Of a DNA stretch of 64,000 nt, positions 23,701 to 34,200 are shown piece by piece. Every line of letters starts with the position of its first letter. Position 1 is the stretch's first letter. A model generated the notes under the pieces. The model had not been told where the DNA came from and did not search any database. It worked only from the letters and a program-made list of their open reading frames with translations. Both the position numbers and the translations under genes were made by a program. Source of the stretch: Morinoia aosen (taxonomy: Eukaryota > Arthropoda > Malacostraca > Amphipoda > Talitridae). The stretch spans positions 13,519,752 through 13,583,751 of the forward strand of contig CM059558.1 of NCBI GenBank assembly GCA_030386875.1, read 5' to 3'.

Positions 23701-26046
23701 GAGAGTGAAAGCTCATGTACAGTCGGTCCGAGGGTTAAGCTCATGTACAGTCGGTCCGAGAGTTAAGCTCATGTACAGTCGGTCCGAGAGTTAAGCTCAT
23801 GTACAGTCGGTCCGAGAGTTAAGCTCATGTGCAGTCGGTCCTAGAGTTAAGCTCATGTGCAGTCGGTCCGAGAGTTAAGCTCATGTACAGTCGGTCCGAG
23901 AGTTAAGCTCATGTACAGTCGGTCCGAGAGTTAAGCTCATGTACAGTCGGTCCGAGAATTAAGCTCATGTACAGTCGGTCCGAGAGTTAAGCTCATGTAC
24001 AGTCGGTCCGAGAGTTAAGCTCATGTACAGTCGGTCCGAGAGTTAAGCTCATGTACAGTCGGTCCGAGAGTTAAGCTCATGTACAGTCGGTCCGAGAGTT
24101 AAGCTCATGTACAGTCGGTCCGAGTGTTAAGCTCATGTGCAGTCGTTCCGAGAGTGAAAGCTCATATACAGTCGGTCTAAAATGCTATAATACAGTCGGT
24201 CTGAGAGTCGAGGCTAATAGACTAGGTCTTAATGTAGAAGCTCATATATAGTCGGTCCGATACTTTACGTGAGTTAAAGCAAATGTGTCGTGTCAGGCTG
24301 TCGGTCCCAGAGTTAACTTTGCATGTAGCCAATTCGGGAGTTAACCAGTAGCCAAAAACTCAATTATCATAAATACTTAATTAAAGCTAAATGAAGGTAT
24401 AATTTGCTTGATGTTTGCCTTTTCCAAATTGCTTACTGCAATAAACTTTAAATTTGAATTGAATATTGAACTCAAGTGTAACCCATTGGGGTTAACGTGT
24501 TGAAATGCATTCATTAAGTCACTTGAGTAGCCGAGCAGGATGGTGTTAGGGAATACTATCCACTATTGATTTTCAGCTTAAGATGTCCTCATTAACTCTT
24601 ATTTCTCATTAACTCATTTGAGTTACTGATAGTAATTCACTCAAGATATTCAGTTTAAGATGCCCTCATTAACCCTCGCTACTCATCAACTCTTGTTGCT
24701 CATGATCTCTTGTTACTCATTAACTCTCGTTGCTCATTAACTCTCGTTGCTCATTAACTCTCGTTGCTCATTAACTCTCGTTGCTCATTAACTCTCGTTG
24801 CTCATTAACTCTCGTTGCTCATTAACTCTCGTTGCTCATTAACTCTCGTTGCTCATTAACTCTCGTTGCTCATTAACTCTCGTTGCTCATTAACTCTCGT
24901 TGCTCATTAACTCTCGTTGCTCATCAACTCTTGTTGCTCATTAACTCTTGTTGCTCATCAACTCTTGTTGCTCATCAACTCTTGTTGCTCATCAACTCTT
25001 GTTGCTCATCAACTCTTGTTGCTCATCAACTCTTGTTGCTCATCAACTCTTGTTGCTCATCAACTCTTGTTGCTCATCAACTCTTGTTGCTCATCAACTC
25101 TTGTTGCTCATGATCTCTTGTTACTCATTAACTCTCGTTGCTCATTAACTCTCGTTGCTCATTAACTCTCGTTGCTCATTAACTCTCGTTGCTCATTAAC
25201 TCTCGTTGCTCATTAACTCTCGTTGCTCATTAACTCTCGTTGCTCATTAACTCTCGTTGCTCATTAACTCTCGTTGCTCATCAACTCTCGTTGCTCATCA
25301 ACTCTCGTTGCTCATCAACTCTTGTTGCTCATTAACTCTTGTTGCTCATCAACTCTTGTTGCTCATCAACTCTTGTTGCTCATCAACTCTTGTTGCTCAT
25401 CAACTCTTGTTGCTCATCAACTCTTGTTGCTCATCAACTCTTGTTGCTCATCAACTCTTGTTGCTCATCAACTCTTGTTGCTCATCAACTCTTGTTGCTC
25501 ATCAACTCTTGTTGCTCATCAACTCTTGTTGCTCATCAACTCTTGTTGCTCATCAACTCTTGTTGCTCATTAACTCTTGTTGCTCATCAACTCTTGTTGC
25601 TCATCAACTCTTGTTGCTCATTAACTCTCGTTGCTCATCAACTCTTGTTGCTCATTAACTCTTGTTGCTCATTAACTCTTGTTGCTCATCAACTCTTGTT
25701 GCTCATCAACTCTTGTTGCTCATCAACTCTTGTTGCTCATCAACTCTTGTTGCTCATCAACTCTTGTTGCTCATCAACTCTTGTTGCTCATCAACTCTTG
25801 TTGCTCATCAACTCTTGTTGCTCATCAACTCTTGTTGCTCATTAACTCGAGTTGCCGAGCAGGATGGTGGTGGCGATTGCGATCCACGTGCTGGAGGTTG
25901 CCTGCGCGGTCACGCTCAGCTACAGCTACGGCCTCACCCTCAGCACCACCGCGCTATGGGCGCTGCAGACCGCCGTGTTCGGATATTTCTCGCTGAGTTT
26001 ACTGGTGGACGCGCCTGCTAAATTCTCTAAGTCGAAAAGAAGTTAG
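20759..26046 (+). CDS. TMEM254-like small membrane protein (DUF4499 family), 127 residues, three coding exons
   Basis: Coding exons: 20759-20854 (donor GTGAGT), 22539-22642 (acceptor TTGCAG, donor GTGAGC) and 25863-26046 (acceptor CCGAGCAG, stop TAG). Phases 0 and 2 join cleanly to 127 residues; human TMEM254 is about 123. The N-terminus MAAKQSKVPSTYFRKPTIPV leads into a first helix, followed by LAWLAPTSTP, then HYGTTYAFWLNFM and MVVAIAIHVLEVACAV, and TALWALQTAVFGYFSLSLL before a basic tail KFSKSKRS. The helix-W/H-E-helix order, including a conserved-looking H..E in helix 3 and the WALQT..FG segment, matches the TMEM254 family as I know it. The cellular role of that family is not established. 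The ATG at 20759 has a good context, but the frame is open upstream to the acceptor at 20741, so an earlier start in an unseen exon is possible. Both introns are dominated by minisatellites. Confidence 0.85.
21380..21627. mobile_element. MITE with about 70-bp terminal inverted repeats, Harbinger-like
   Basis: Left end GACCCATTTCACACCGAACT and right end, read in reverse, GGCCCATTTCACACTGAGCT pair over about 70 bp with some mismatches (both contain AAGCAGCA and AGATGGTCTGCGA). Flanks are TTA on the left and TTG on the right, close to a 3-bp TWA duplication of the PIF/Harbinger type. It lies in intron 1 of the TMEM254-like gene. There is no coding capacity. Confidence 0.75.
21885..22452. repeat. 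17-bp minisatellite in intron 1 of the TMEM254-like gene, about 33 copies
   Basis: The unit is ATGTATCTATTTCCAAA. The TTTCC form predominates on the left and TTTTC on the right, with a TTTTTA subgroup near 22090, so the array changes gradually along its length. It ends about 87 nt before the exon 2 acceptor. Confidence 0.96.
22735..24270. repeat. 28/29-bp minisatellite in intron 2 of the TMEM254-like gene, about 53 copies
   Basis: The core is CAGTCGGTCCGAGAGT. The left two thirds use a 29-bp unit (GTGAAAGCTYGTATA); from about 23735 a 28-bp unit (TTAAGCTCATGTA) takes over. Within 22935-23350 two variants, CTTGTATACAG (A) and CTCGTATATAG (B), alternate as A-A-B, giving an 87-bp higher-order period. 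The minus strand is open for 283 codons only because 87 is a multiple of three; this is not a gene. Confidence 0.95.
24511..24546 (+). other. Duplicate of the exon 3 splice-acceptor junction (decoy acceptor)
   Basis: The 16-mer GCCGAGCAGGATGGTG at 24530-24545 is identical to 25854-25869, which spans the true exon 3 acceptor. The flanks (CATTAA..., CTYGAGT) are also alike. The two copies bracket the 17-bp array. If used as an acceptor, this copy would add about ten codons and then a TGA. Confidence 0.75.
24680..25852. repeat. 17-bp minisatellite abutting the exon 3 acceptor of the TMEM254-like gene, about 68 copies
   Basis: Two unit types form blocks: CATTAACTCTCGTTGCT and CATCAACTCTTGTTGCT. 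A rare unit, CATGATCTCTTGTTACT, occurs at about 24699 and again about 409 bp later, which suggests that a block of about 24 units was duplicated. Every unit is pyrimidine-rich and carries a branch-point-like YTNAY word (CATTAAC or CATCAAC). The array stops about 14 nt before the exon 3 acceptor. ORFs in it are artefacts of the period. Confidence 0.96.
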
Positions 26047-28255
26047 CCAATGTTTATGTTTTAAACTCAGAACGGATAGTTAGGCTGTAGCTTACAGGAA
26101 GATTTGTGTTCATTCCAAAAGAGAGTTCTACGCGTATATTTTTTTAGAACAATGTACGTATGACGTTACAGCGATTGCAGTTAAAGTTTTTTATTTTACA
26201 AATACGTACAGAACTTATTCTCTAGTTAATTAAGAAAGTTATTTCTTTTAAAGAAATATGTTATGAAGTAATCATTGGCTCTTTTCTGGAAGTTTTTCGC
26301 ATATGAGATATAGATACTGGATGTGACCAGCCCACGTGAACGTCCAGAGCCGTACTCACGTCTCTGACTCGCTCAGCTTCAACTTCAATTATTTAATTAC
26401 ACTTTTTAACACTTTGACTGCAACAGGCACCACCGGTGGCCACGGAGGGGATTTTCATAACGCTACTAACCGACCAGTAGTCACAAACTTAGTTCTCATA
26501 AATACTTAATCAAAGCTAAATGGAACATCATCCAGTTAATGTGCTATTTTAGAAATGGCTTACTACATAAATCTGAATTTAAATTTGAGTTGAATATTGC
26601 ACTTCAGTTCAACCAATTGCGGTCTAAGTGTTAATGCAACTGATTTTTTTTTAAATTTTAATTTCTGACATTGACTACATGCATTCAAATGTTGTACATA
26701 TCGTTACGAAATTTCTGCGTCTGATCCTGAATTGATGGATGGCCGTTGTGGTTGAGATGTTTAACGAATATTTTTAAATTTTGAATAAAATCTTATTCCT
26801 CAGTGACTATCTATGGCCTATTGCTCTGATATAATAGTATATATTTGCTATATTATTATTGTATTACACGAGATACCAGTACTCTCGTAGGCAGACTCGA
26901 CATCTCCTTATAACTGACTCAATACGAGTTAAACCAACTACACAGGCGGAAAGTGTCTTACCATGCGCTTAACCTATTTTCGTCACTATCAGCCGCCATT
27001 CTTTCTTTTCTGTGTCAAGGGAATTAGACCATTGTTTTGATCCAGAGGGAATGTGAGGTTAGGTAGGCTTTCTTTTTCTTGAGATAATATAGGTTTTTGT
27101 TTTGTTACGGATCATCTTTTTTCGGTTCACTGCTGTCCTGTTTTTTCAGCACCTACTACTTTCTTCAACTTTTATCTTGTTTCATGAACTTCTTTCTCAT
27201 CTTACTGTTTCTATGCCTTTTCTGCATAGATTCCGCGTTCCCTTAACGCCATACTAAATGGTGCCTTCTTCCTTCATCTCTTTGGATCTCATTTGTTTAG
27301 GATAGGGAGGCCTAAACTAACTAATACTCTAATCTAATCTAATCTTGATCCACAGGACGACAGTTAAGTCTCTTGAGATATTTCTCAACGATCGACCTGT
27401 AACTTGAGTCTTCTCGGGGAGAAAAACGTTTCTGCTTGTTGGAGAATACCGTGGTTAGTGTGAGTTACTCGATCTCTCCTCAGGTGATACAACTATCATA
27501 TCTGTGGGAATCAGCGTTCCCAGGGGGAAAATTTGTGAGGGCCCGAGCTGAGAGCTAGTAGGCTTTCTGTTGAACTAAAATCTTTTTGTTCTGTTAAGGA
27601 CCATTTTTTTCTAATCACTGCTGTCCTGTTTTTGAGCACCTACTACTTTCTTCTTGTACTTTTATCTTGTTTCATGTACTCCTTACTCAACTTACTATTT
27701 CTATGTATCTTGTGCGTAGATTCCGAGATCCTTTATCTCCATACTAAATATTGCCTTCCTCCTTCCTCTCTTTGGGTCGCCCTTGCTGCGGATAGAGAGG
27801 CTTGAACTAACATCTAATCTAAACGAGTAACTCCATTTTCGACGGGAGGCGTTCGTATTTTTTTACCGCAATTTTTTTGAAACATGTTTTTTTTTAACAG
27901 TGAACTCCCCAGATTGTGAGTAGTAACACTCAAAAACATTCCTTAAAATTGCCGTCTTACGTATCCACCTGCTTCGGCAGATGTGGTTAGAGGCATGGTA
28001 AGTTAAATTAAATAATCAATCTGACTTCACTGCCTTGGAGGCTAGGATTCTATTCAACCTAGGTAAAAAATTTAATTCAAACCAACTCCATTTACTATAG
28101 TTCATTTTTTATTCTTTTCTTGGTATACTTTCACTCAGGTAACAAAAATGAATTCAAACCTTTATGAACTACAGCAGTTCATATATTTAATCTTTTCTTG
28201 GCGTACTTTCACTCGGGTAACAAAAAGAAATTAATACCATGAGGAACTACTGCAA
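26047..28255. other. Region between the convergent TMEM254-like and glycosyltransferase genes
   Basis: Probable 3' UTR of the TMEM254-like gene; an AATAAA lies at 26784-26789. An R2 copy is at about 26420-26635. Two R1 copies lie at about 27040-27320 and 27470-27830, with TCTAA repeats at their right ends. 28100-28255 holds an approximately 82-bp duplication (shared TCTTTTCTTGGYRTACTTTC). No further gene is seen. Confidence 0.55.
27470..27830 (+). mobile_element. R1 dispersed repeat, longest copy
   Basis: This copy extends about 100 bp upstream of most others and includes TATCTGTGGGAATCAGCG, also present in reverse near 52070. It ends GGCTTGAACTAACATCTAAT. Together with 51765-52105 it defines the longest visible form of the family. 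Confidence 0.75.
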
Positions 28256-28261
28256 TTTATT
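28256..28261 (-). terminator. Polyadenylation signal AATAAA of the glycosyltransferase gene
   Basis: AATAAA on the minus strand, 37 nt after the TGA at 28300-28298, gives a short 3' UTR. This is the first such signal downstream of the stop. Confidence 0.55.
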
Positions 28262-28297
28262 TGTTAATGTTTTGCTGGAGTACTTCCTCCGCGAAGC

Positions 28298-31200
28298 TCA
28301 GAGCTTCGACTGCGTCCGAGCGTTGATGACTGGACACGCTGCGGCGGCGAGTTTGTTGACGAGGCTCCCTGCGTCAGGCGTCATGTCCTGCGACAGCTTG
28401 TTGAACAGGTGCACCCCCACACTCGCAGGGAATATCTGGAACACATAACATTGTTTTCATTTTTTCAAAATTTTGGGATCAGCAAAGACAAATTTAATTT
28501 TTTTTTGACCCAAGCTTTCGGCTAGATTAGCTCTAGCCGTCATCAGGGGAACGATGTATTTTTAAACAAAACCTCTTATGGTATCCGCGGGTATCTAGTA
28601 TACAAAACATTTTATTAAATTTTTAGATGCAAGCCGAAAATCATTGATCAAGGGCGACTGATGAGCAAAGGAAGAAACTGCGGGGGGACATCAAGATGAC
28701 GATTAATTTTGTTATGTTCCTAAACACTGTACATTGCTTCAACAATTTTTCGGGCGTATTAATTTTTAACATTTTATAAGATAGATACATTTTCAAAATC
28801 AAAAGAATGGTTATCTTCTTCGGAATGCTAATAGACAAGGGATAACCTATTCTTCCTCTGCACATTAAGATCTTAGCATGCTCATCAATTCGTTGTTAAA
28901 GATTTCTACCCGTTTCCCCAATGTAACATGCTTCACAATTTTTACATTACAATTTATATAGAAGATTACTTTTTTCACAATTCTATCGTTTATCTTTGAG
29001 TCTGATTAGGCTGATTGGCTTTCAAATCTTCGAATACAATAAAAAACAGCCTAATCAGACTCAAAGATAAACGATAGAATTGTGAAAAAAGTAATCTTAT
29101 ATATAAATTACAATGTAAAAATTGTGAAGCATGTTACATTGGGGAAACGGGTAGAAATCTTTAACAACGAATTGATGAGCATGCTAAGATCTTAATGTGC
29201 AGAGGAAGAATAGGTTATCCCTTGTCTATTAGCATTCCGAAGAAGATAACCATTCTTTTGATTTTGAAAATGTATCTATCTTATAAAATGTTAAAAATTA
29301 ATACGCCCGAAAAATTGTTGAAGCAATGTACAGTGTTTAGGAACATAACAAAATTAATCGTCATCTTGATGTCCCCCCGCAGTTTCTTCCTTTGCTCATC
29401 AGTCGCCCTTGATCAATGATTTTCGGCTTGCATCTAAAAATTTAATAAAATGTTTTGTATACTAGATACCCGCGGATACCATAAGAGGTTTTGTTTAAAA
29501 ATACATCGTTCCCCTGATGACGGCTAGAGCTAATCTAGCCGAAAGCTTGGGTCAAAAAATTAAATTTGTCTTTGCTGATCCCAAAATTTTTAAAAAATGG
29601 AAACTTCACTACCAAGACGTGCTTTATTTTAACAATTGAGACATTACATTGTGTTGTGAACAGCACGTGGCAATGTTGCGTCAAATATTTTACGGAAACA
29701 TTTTCATGTATACTCGTATAAAGTTGTGTAAATGAGCTTGTCAAAATTTTGTTGCGTAGGCAAGCTTGCGTAAATAATGCTGTGTAAATACGCTTGTGTA
29801 AACAATGCTGTGTAAATACACTTGTGTAAACAATGCTGTGTGTACCACACATGAAAAAACATTGTAAAAATTGTCATTTAAAAATATTGTATAATCAACG
29901 TCAAGCAAAAAATGAATTGGTGTCCTTACATATTAAGAGTAGCTCGAAGTTCGTTACGATATCTAACTTTACAAGCCGAAACATGTCCAGAATTATGAAC
30001 GTATTGCTTTGCTACTCGACCATAGCCTGACATAATTTGGTATGTAAATGATACTGAACTTCTCCCTTGTCAGTCTATCTAGGACAGGGGTTCCCAACCT
30101 GGGGTACATTCTATTATCTGAAGAAGGACATTTAATGTTAACAAGAGGAGGGTAAAATATGTTAATTTCCAAATATTTGTTTATTTATTTGTATCATTGA
30201 ATATATTTTTCATGCATTGTGTACAATGAATATACACCATCTGTCCTAATACTGAATTAGCGCAAGCTCAGAGAAAGGTTGGGAACCCCTGCTCTAGGAA
30301 CATGAATGAAACACTGGCCATACGAAGCAGCTGAGGTGCGATTTCAAGTGGCTCGGTATCAGACGCGCTGTACTGGATTCATAATCTATACTATAATAAA
30401 AACCGCGTCCGTCCGTCTGTCCGAGCCAGCCAAAAGTGTGTGATGAGCGTATCTGTGATACAAGCTCGGCCTCATCAACTCTCGAAAGATTGAATTTTTT
30501 ATTTCTTACGGCTTTCCCTTCATTTCGCCTTCTTTCTTATTTCAAATAAAAAGGGGTGGACTAGTACGGATAACATTGAATCCTGTCATTTATGACGGGC
30601 CGTGTGGCAAAATAATAATGCACACTCACCTCTTGTAAAGGCTTGTCGTTAGATCCGTCATCGCTTCTGTTGAAGAGACTTGCCAAGTACCGGGTCGTAA
30701 TGGGGTAGAAGGTGGACTGCGGGAGGGCAGTGAGGGAACACCAGCCGCCGTCGCTTGAAGCCGTGGCAGAGGGCAGGATTATTTTCGTGCTGGACGAGTC
30801 TGTGTTCTGATCATACTCCTGATTGTTATCTGCAAACAAAAATTTTATTACCAAAATTTTAATTGACAAATTTGTTACACAACAAACATTTTATTCAAAA
30901 CAAATACTTTATTGAACACATATTTTATTGAACAAAAACATTTTATTGAAAACAAATATTTTACTGATAATATATTTTCATGTGACAAACTTAAAAAGTT
31001 TGTGTTCTGACCATATTCCTGATCGTTATCTGGAAATGAATATATCAACACCATAAGTTGATAGTACATTTCCATATAACAATCTTGTTCCAAACCGTTA
31101 TCTGAAGTGCAATAAAAAATTGATGGTGTAAAAATAGGAGACGGGTGTAATAATGGGAGAGTTTAAAAATAGAAGATGGGTGTCATAATTGAGAACTTGT

Positions 31201-34200
31201 GCCTAAATTGAGAGCGCCTGTCATAATTGAGAACTTGAACCTAAATTGCGAGCGTCTGTCATAACTGAGAACTAGTTCCCAAATTGAGAGCGGCTGTCAT
31301 AACTGAGAACTAGTACCTAAATTGAGAGCGGTTGTCAAAATTGAAAGTGGAAGTAAGAACGAAGTGCTTTGGGATTTCCAAATGCGTTTGGGACTTGCAA
31401 CAGCCACAGAACCGACCTGCGCTGGAGCAGGGAGCTGCCATGGCAGCCCTGGACGGGATGGTCACTTCACATGGCGGATTCTTCATCACCGCCGTGAACG
31501 TGGCAGGTCCAATGGAACCCCACTTATATCCCTGCAAGGAAAAATTTTATAATATACTTTAAAAGGCATTCAGAAATTATGGGGCGCAGTTTTAATACAT
31601 TTCACATTTTAATAAAATTTTGATAAGAGCAATTTACTCTGATTTTTATCGTAGTACGAGTATTTTATAATACCATATTTGCATGAACGAATTGCAGCTG
31701 CGAACACACTGTAATAAAAAAATAGGAAGAGCATGGGCTATTACCCCTATATTTACTAGACAATTTTCTATACTATACCTGCATAATTGCCGTAGCAATT
31801 ATGAATAGGAATTTAGTCACATTTAGTCACACACGCGTTTTCGTTTTTCACTTTATTTTATAAATGGTTTCGAATAGTTTGTATAATATAAAGAGCTGAA
31901 ACAAAAAATGAACAGATATTAAATTACAAAGCAAAAACAAATCCAAATATAAATCGCATGGAGCGAAGAAGGTTTTAACATGCAGAACATGGTAGAATAT
32001 TTAAGCAATCTCCACACCTTCCGGAAACAGAATGAACTTAGCCAGGCGCTGAGTCCAACCGAAGTCAAGTTCGCCGGTACAAATTACGAAAAAAAGGAAC
32101 AAAAGCGGACGGCACTTACAACCTGCTATACAATTCCCATGAACATATTCGGATGTCATGTGCCTAACAAACGTAACGCGACCTCTGAAGCAAACGAGCG
32201 AAACCCTTCTATTCAATGAGTTTCCATTTATCTGTCTCGCCGTAAGTTGAACATCGAAAAACCATATGAACCACAAACAAAAGCAACTGTAACATGGAGA
32301 TTTTAAACCGATTTTCTATCAAAGAAAATTTTTAAATAGTCGTAAATAATTTTCATTCTATTCAAATAATTTTTCTTAGTCGGTAATAATTTTTCTTTTC
32401 TTTGAATAATTTTTCTTAGTCGTAAATAATTTCTCTTTTCTTTAAATAATTTTTCTTACACGTAACTAATTTTTCTTTTCTTTAAATAAATTTTCTTCGT
32501 CGCGAATGGTTATTCTTTAGGTGAGACTTACGTCGTAGTGCGAGCTGGCGTAGCGCATGACGGCCAGCAGGAAGGGATGGCGCCTCCTGAAGTGGAACAC
32601 TCCGTTGCTCGAGTACACCGTCGCGTCGTTCTGGGGGATGTTGGGAAAAAAATCATTTCTGGAAGACATGGAGAAAAAGTTATTTCTGGAAGATATCGAG
32701 AAAAAGTTATTTCTGGAAGATATAGAGAAAAAGTTATTTCTGGAGGATATCGAGAAAAAGTAATTTCTGGAAGATATCGAGAAAAAGTTATTTCTGGAAG
32801 ATATCGAGAAAAAGTTATTTCTGGAGGATATCGAGAAAAAGTTATTTCTGGAAGATATCGAGAAAAAGTGATTTCTGGAAGATATCGAGAAAAAGTTATT
32901 TCTGGAAGATATCGAGAAAAAGTTATTTCTGGAAGATATCGAGAAAAAGTTATTTCTGGAAGATATCGAGAAAAAGTTATTTTTGGAAGATATCGAGAAA
33001 AAGTTATTTCTGGAAGATATCGAGAAAAAGTTATTTCTGGAAGTTATAGAGAAAAAGTTATTTCTGGAGGATATCGAGAAAAAGTTATTTCTGGAAGATA
33101 TCGAGAAAAAGTTACTTCTGGAAGATATCGAGAAAAAATTATTTCTGGAAGATATCGAGAAAAAGTTATTTCTGGAAGATATCGAGAAAAAATTATTTCT
33201 GGAGGATATCGAGAAAAATTTATTTCTGGAAGATATCGAGAAAAAGTTATTTCTGGAAGATATCGAGAAAAAGTTATTTCTGGAAGATATCGAGAAAAAG
33301 TTATTTCTGGAGGATATCGAGAAAAAGTTATTTCTGGAAGATATCGAGAAAAAGTTATTTCTGGAAGACATCGAGAAAAAGTTATTTCTGGAAGATATCG
33401 AGAAAAAGTTATTTCTGGAAGACATCGAGAAAAAGTTATTAATGAAGGAAGTCGAGAAAATTATTCCTGGAGGAAGAGGGGAGAAAATTATTTGTGGAGG
33501 AGGTAATGAAATAGTTATTTTTTGGAGGAAGTCGTGTAAAATTTATTAGGGAGGAAATCTTGAAAAACAGTTGTTCCGCCACCTCATTTCATTTTTGGTA
33601 AAATCATCTTAAGTATTGTTTAAAGTTGGCAGGAAGGTCAAATATCGTATACTATGGGGAAAAGCTTCAGTCAGGAATTAAATAGCACTAACAGTGAAGA
33701 GTTCAGATACAAATTGAAGGTACAGTATCTCCGTATATGAAAAGCGAAACAGAATGGAGGCAAAAAAGATTGAAGAACAGTTTAAAATCATTGTTGAAAT
33801 TAAACTTGTAAAGATAAATTTCCATTTACACGGCGCTAGTTATATACGACGAGGAATTTATGCAATAAATGCCTTATTTGTAAGTGAAACGTTTATTCCG
33901 CTAAAAAGTGAAAATTTTCAATTTGCGGACTTAGTTCAGATGCTATTGGCGGTCGTAGTCAAAAAATTACTAAATCTAACCTATGTCAGAGTGATAAGAT
34001 TCATGATCATCCATCGACGTTATAATAAACTAACCATCATCATTATATAATTGTGACCATCATAATTGACGTAACAATAACAAGCATTGTTGATATAATT
34101 GCCTAACTTCAAACAATAGCGCCAATTGTCATCTTTTTGCTTGAAAAATTTAACGATGCTTAATTCATCCAAAGATGCGCAAATGCTCCAACTACATAGA

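Larger units (their letters stand above)
28453..29604. mobile_element. Palindromic pair of Penelope-like element 3' fragments
   Basis: Arms 28453-29013 and 29047-29604 are almost identical inverted copies around a 33-bp spacer; only one or two substitutions and a short T-run difference were seen. In the right arm (+) the frame reads CKNCEACYIGETGRNL, an in-frame stop, then QRIDEHAKI, the signature of the GIY-YIG endonuclease at the C-terminus of Penelope-like elements. Both copies are thus broken. Each arm also carries a hammerhead-like CTGATGA...GAAA stem. The palindrome sits in the last intron of the glycosyltransferase gene, 17 nt from the exon 10 acceptor. Confidence 0.8.

Noticed and set aside
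24883..26021. Several ORFs rich in LLLINSCCSSTLVAH
   Set aside because: By-product of the 17-bp array; the real coding part is only 25863-26046.
31322..31562. Plus-strand ORFs over 31322-31562
   Set aside because: They are antisense to exon 8 of the glycosyltransferase, which has matching splice sites and homology.
32517..33549. ORFs of 302, 322 and 188 codons across the 27-bp array on both strands
   Set aside because: A 27-bp period stays open in any frame lacking a stop in one unit. Homology places the exon 7 boundary at 32630, so these are not proteins by themselves.
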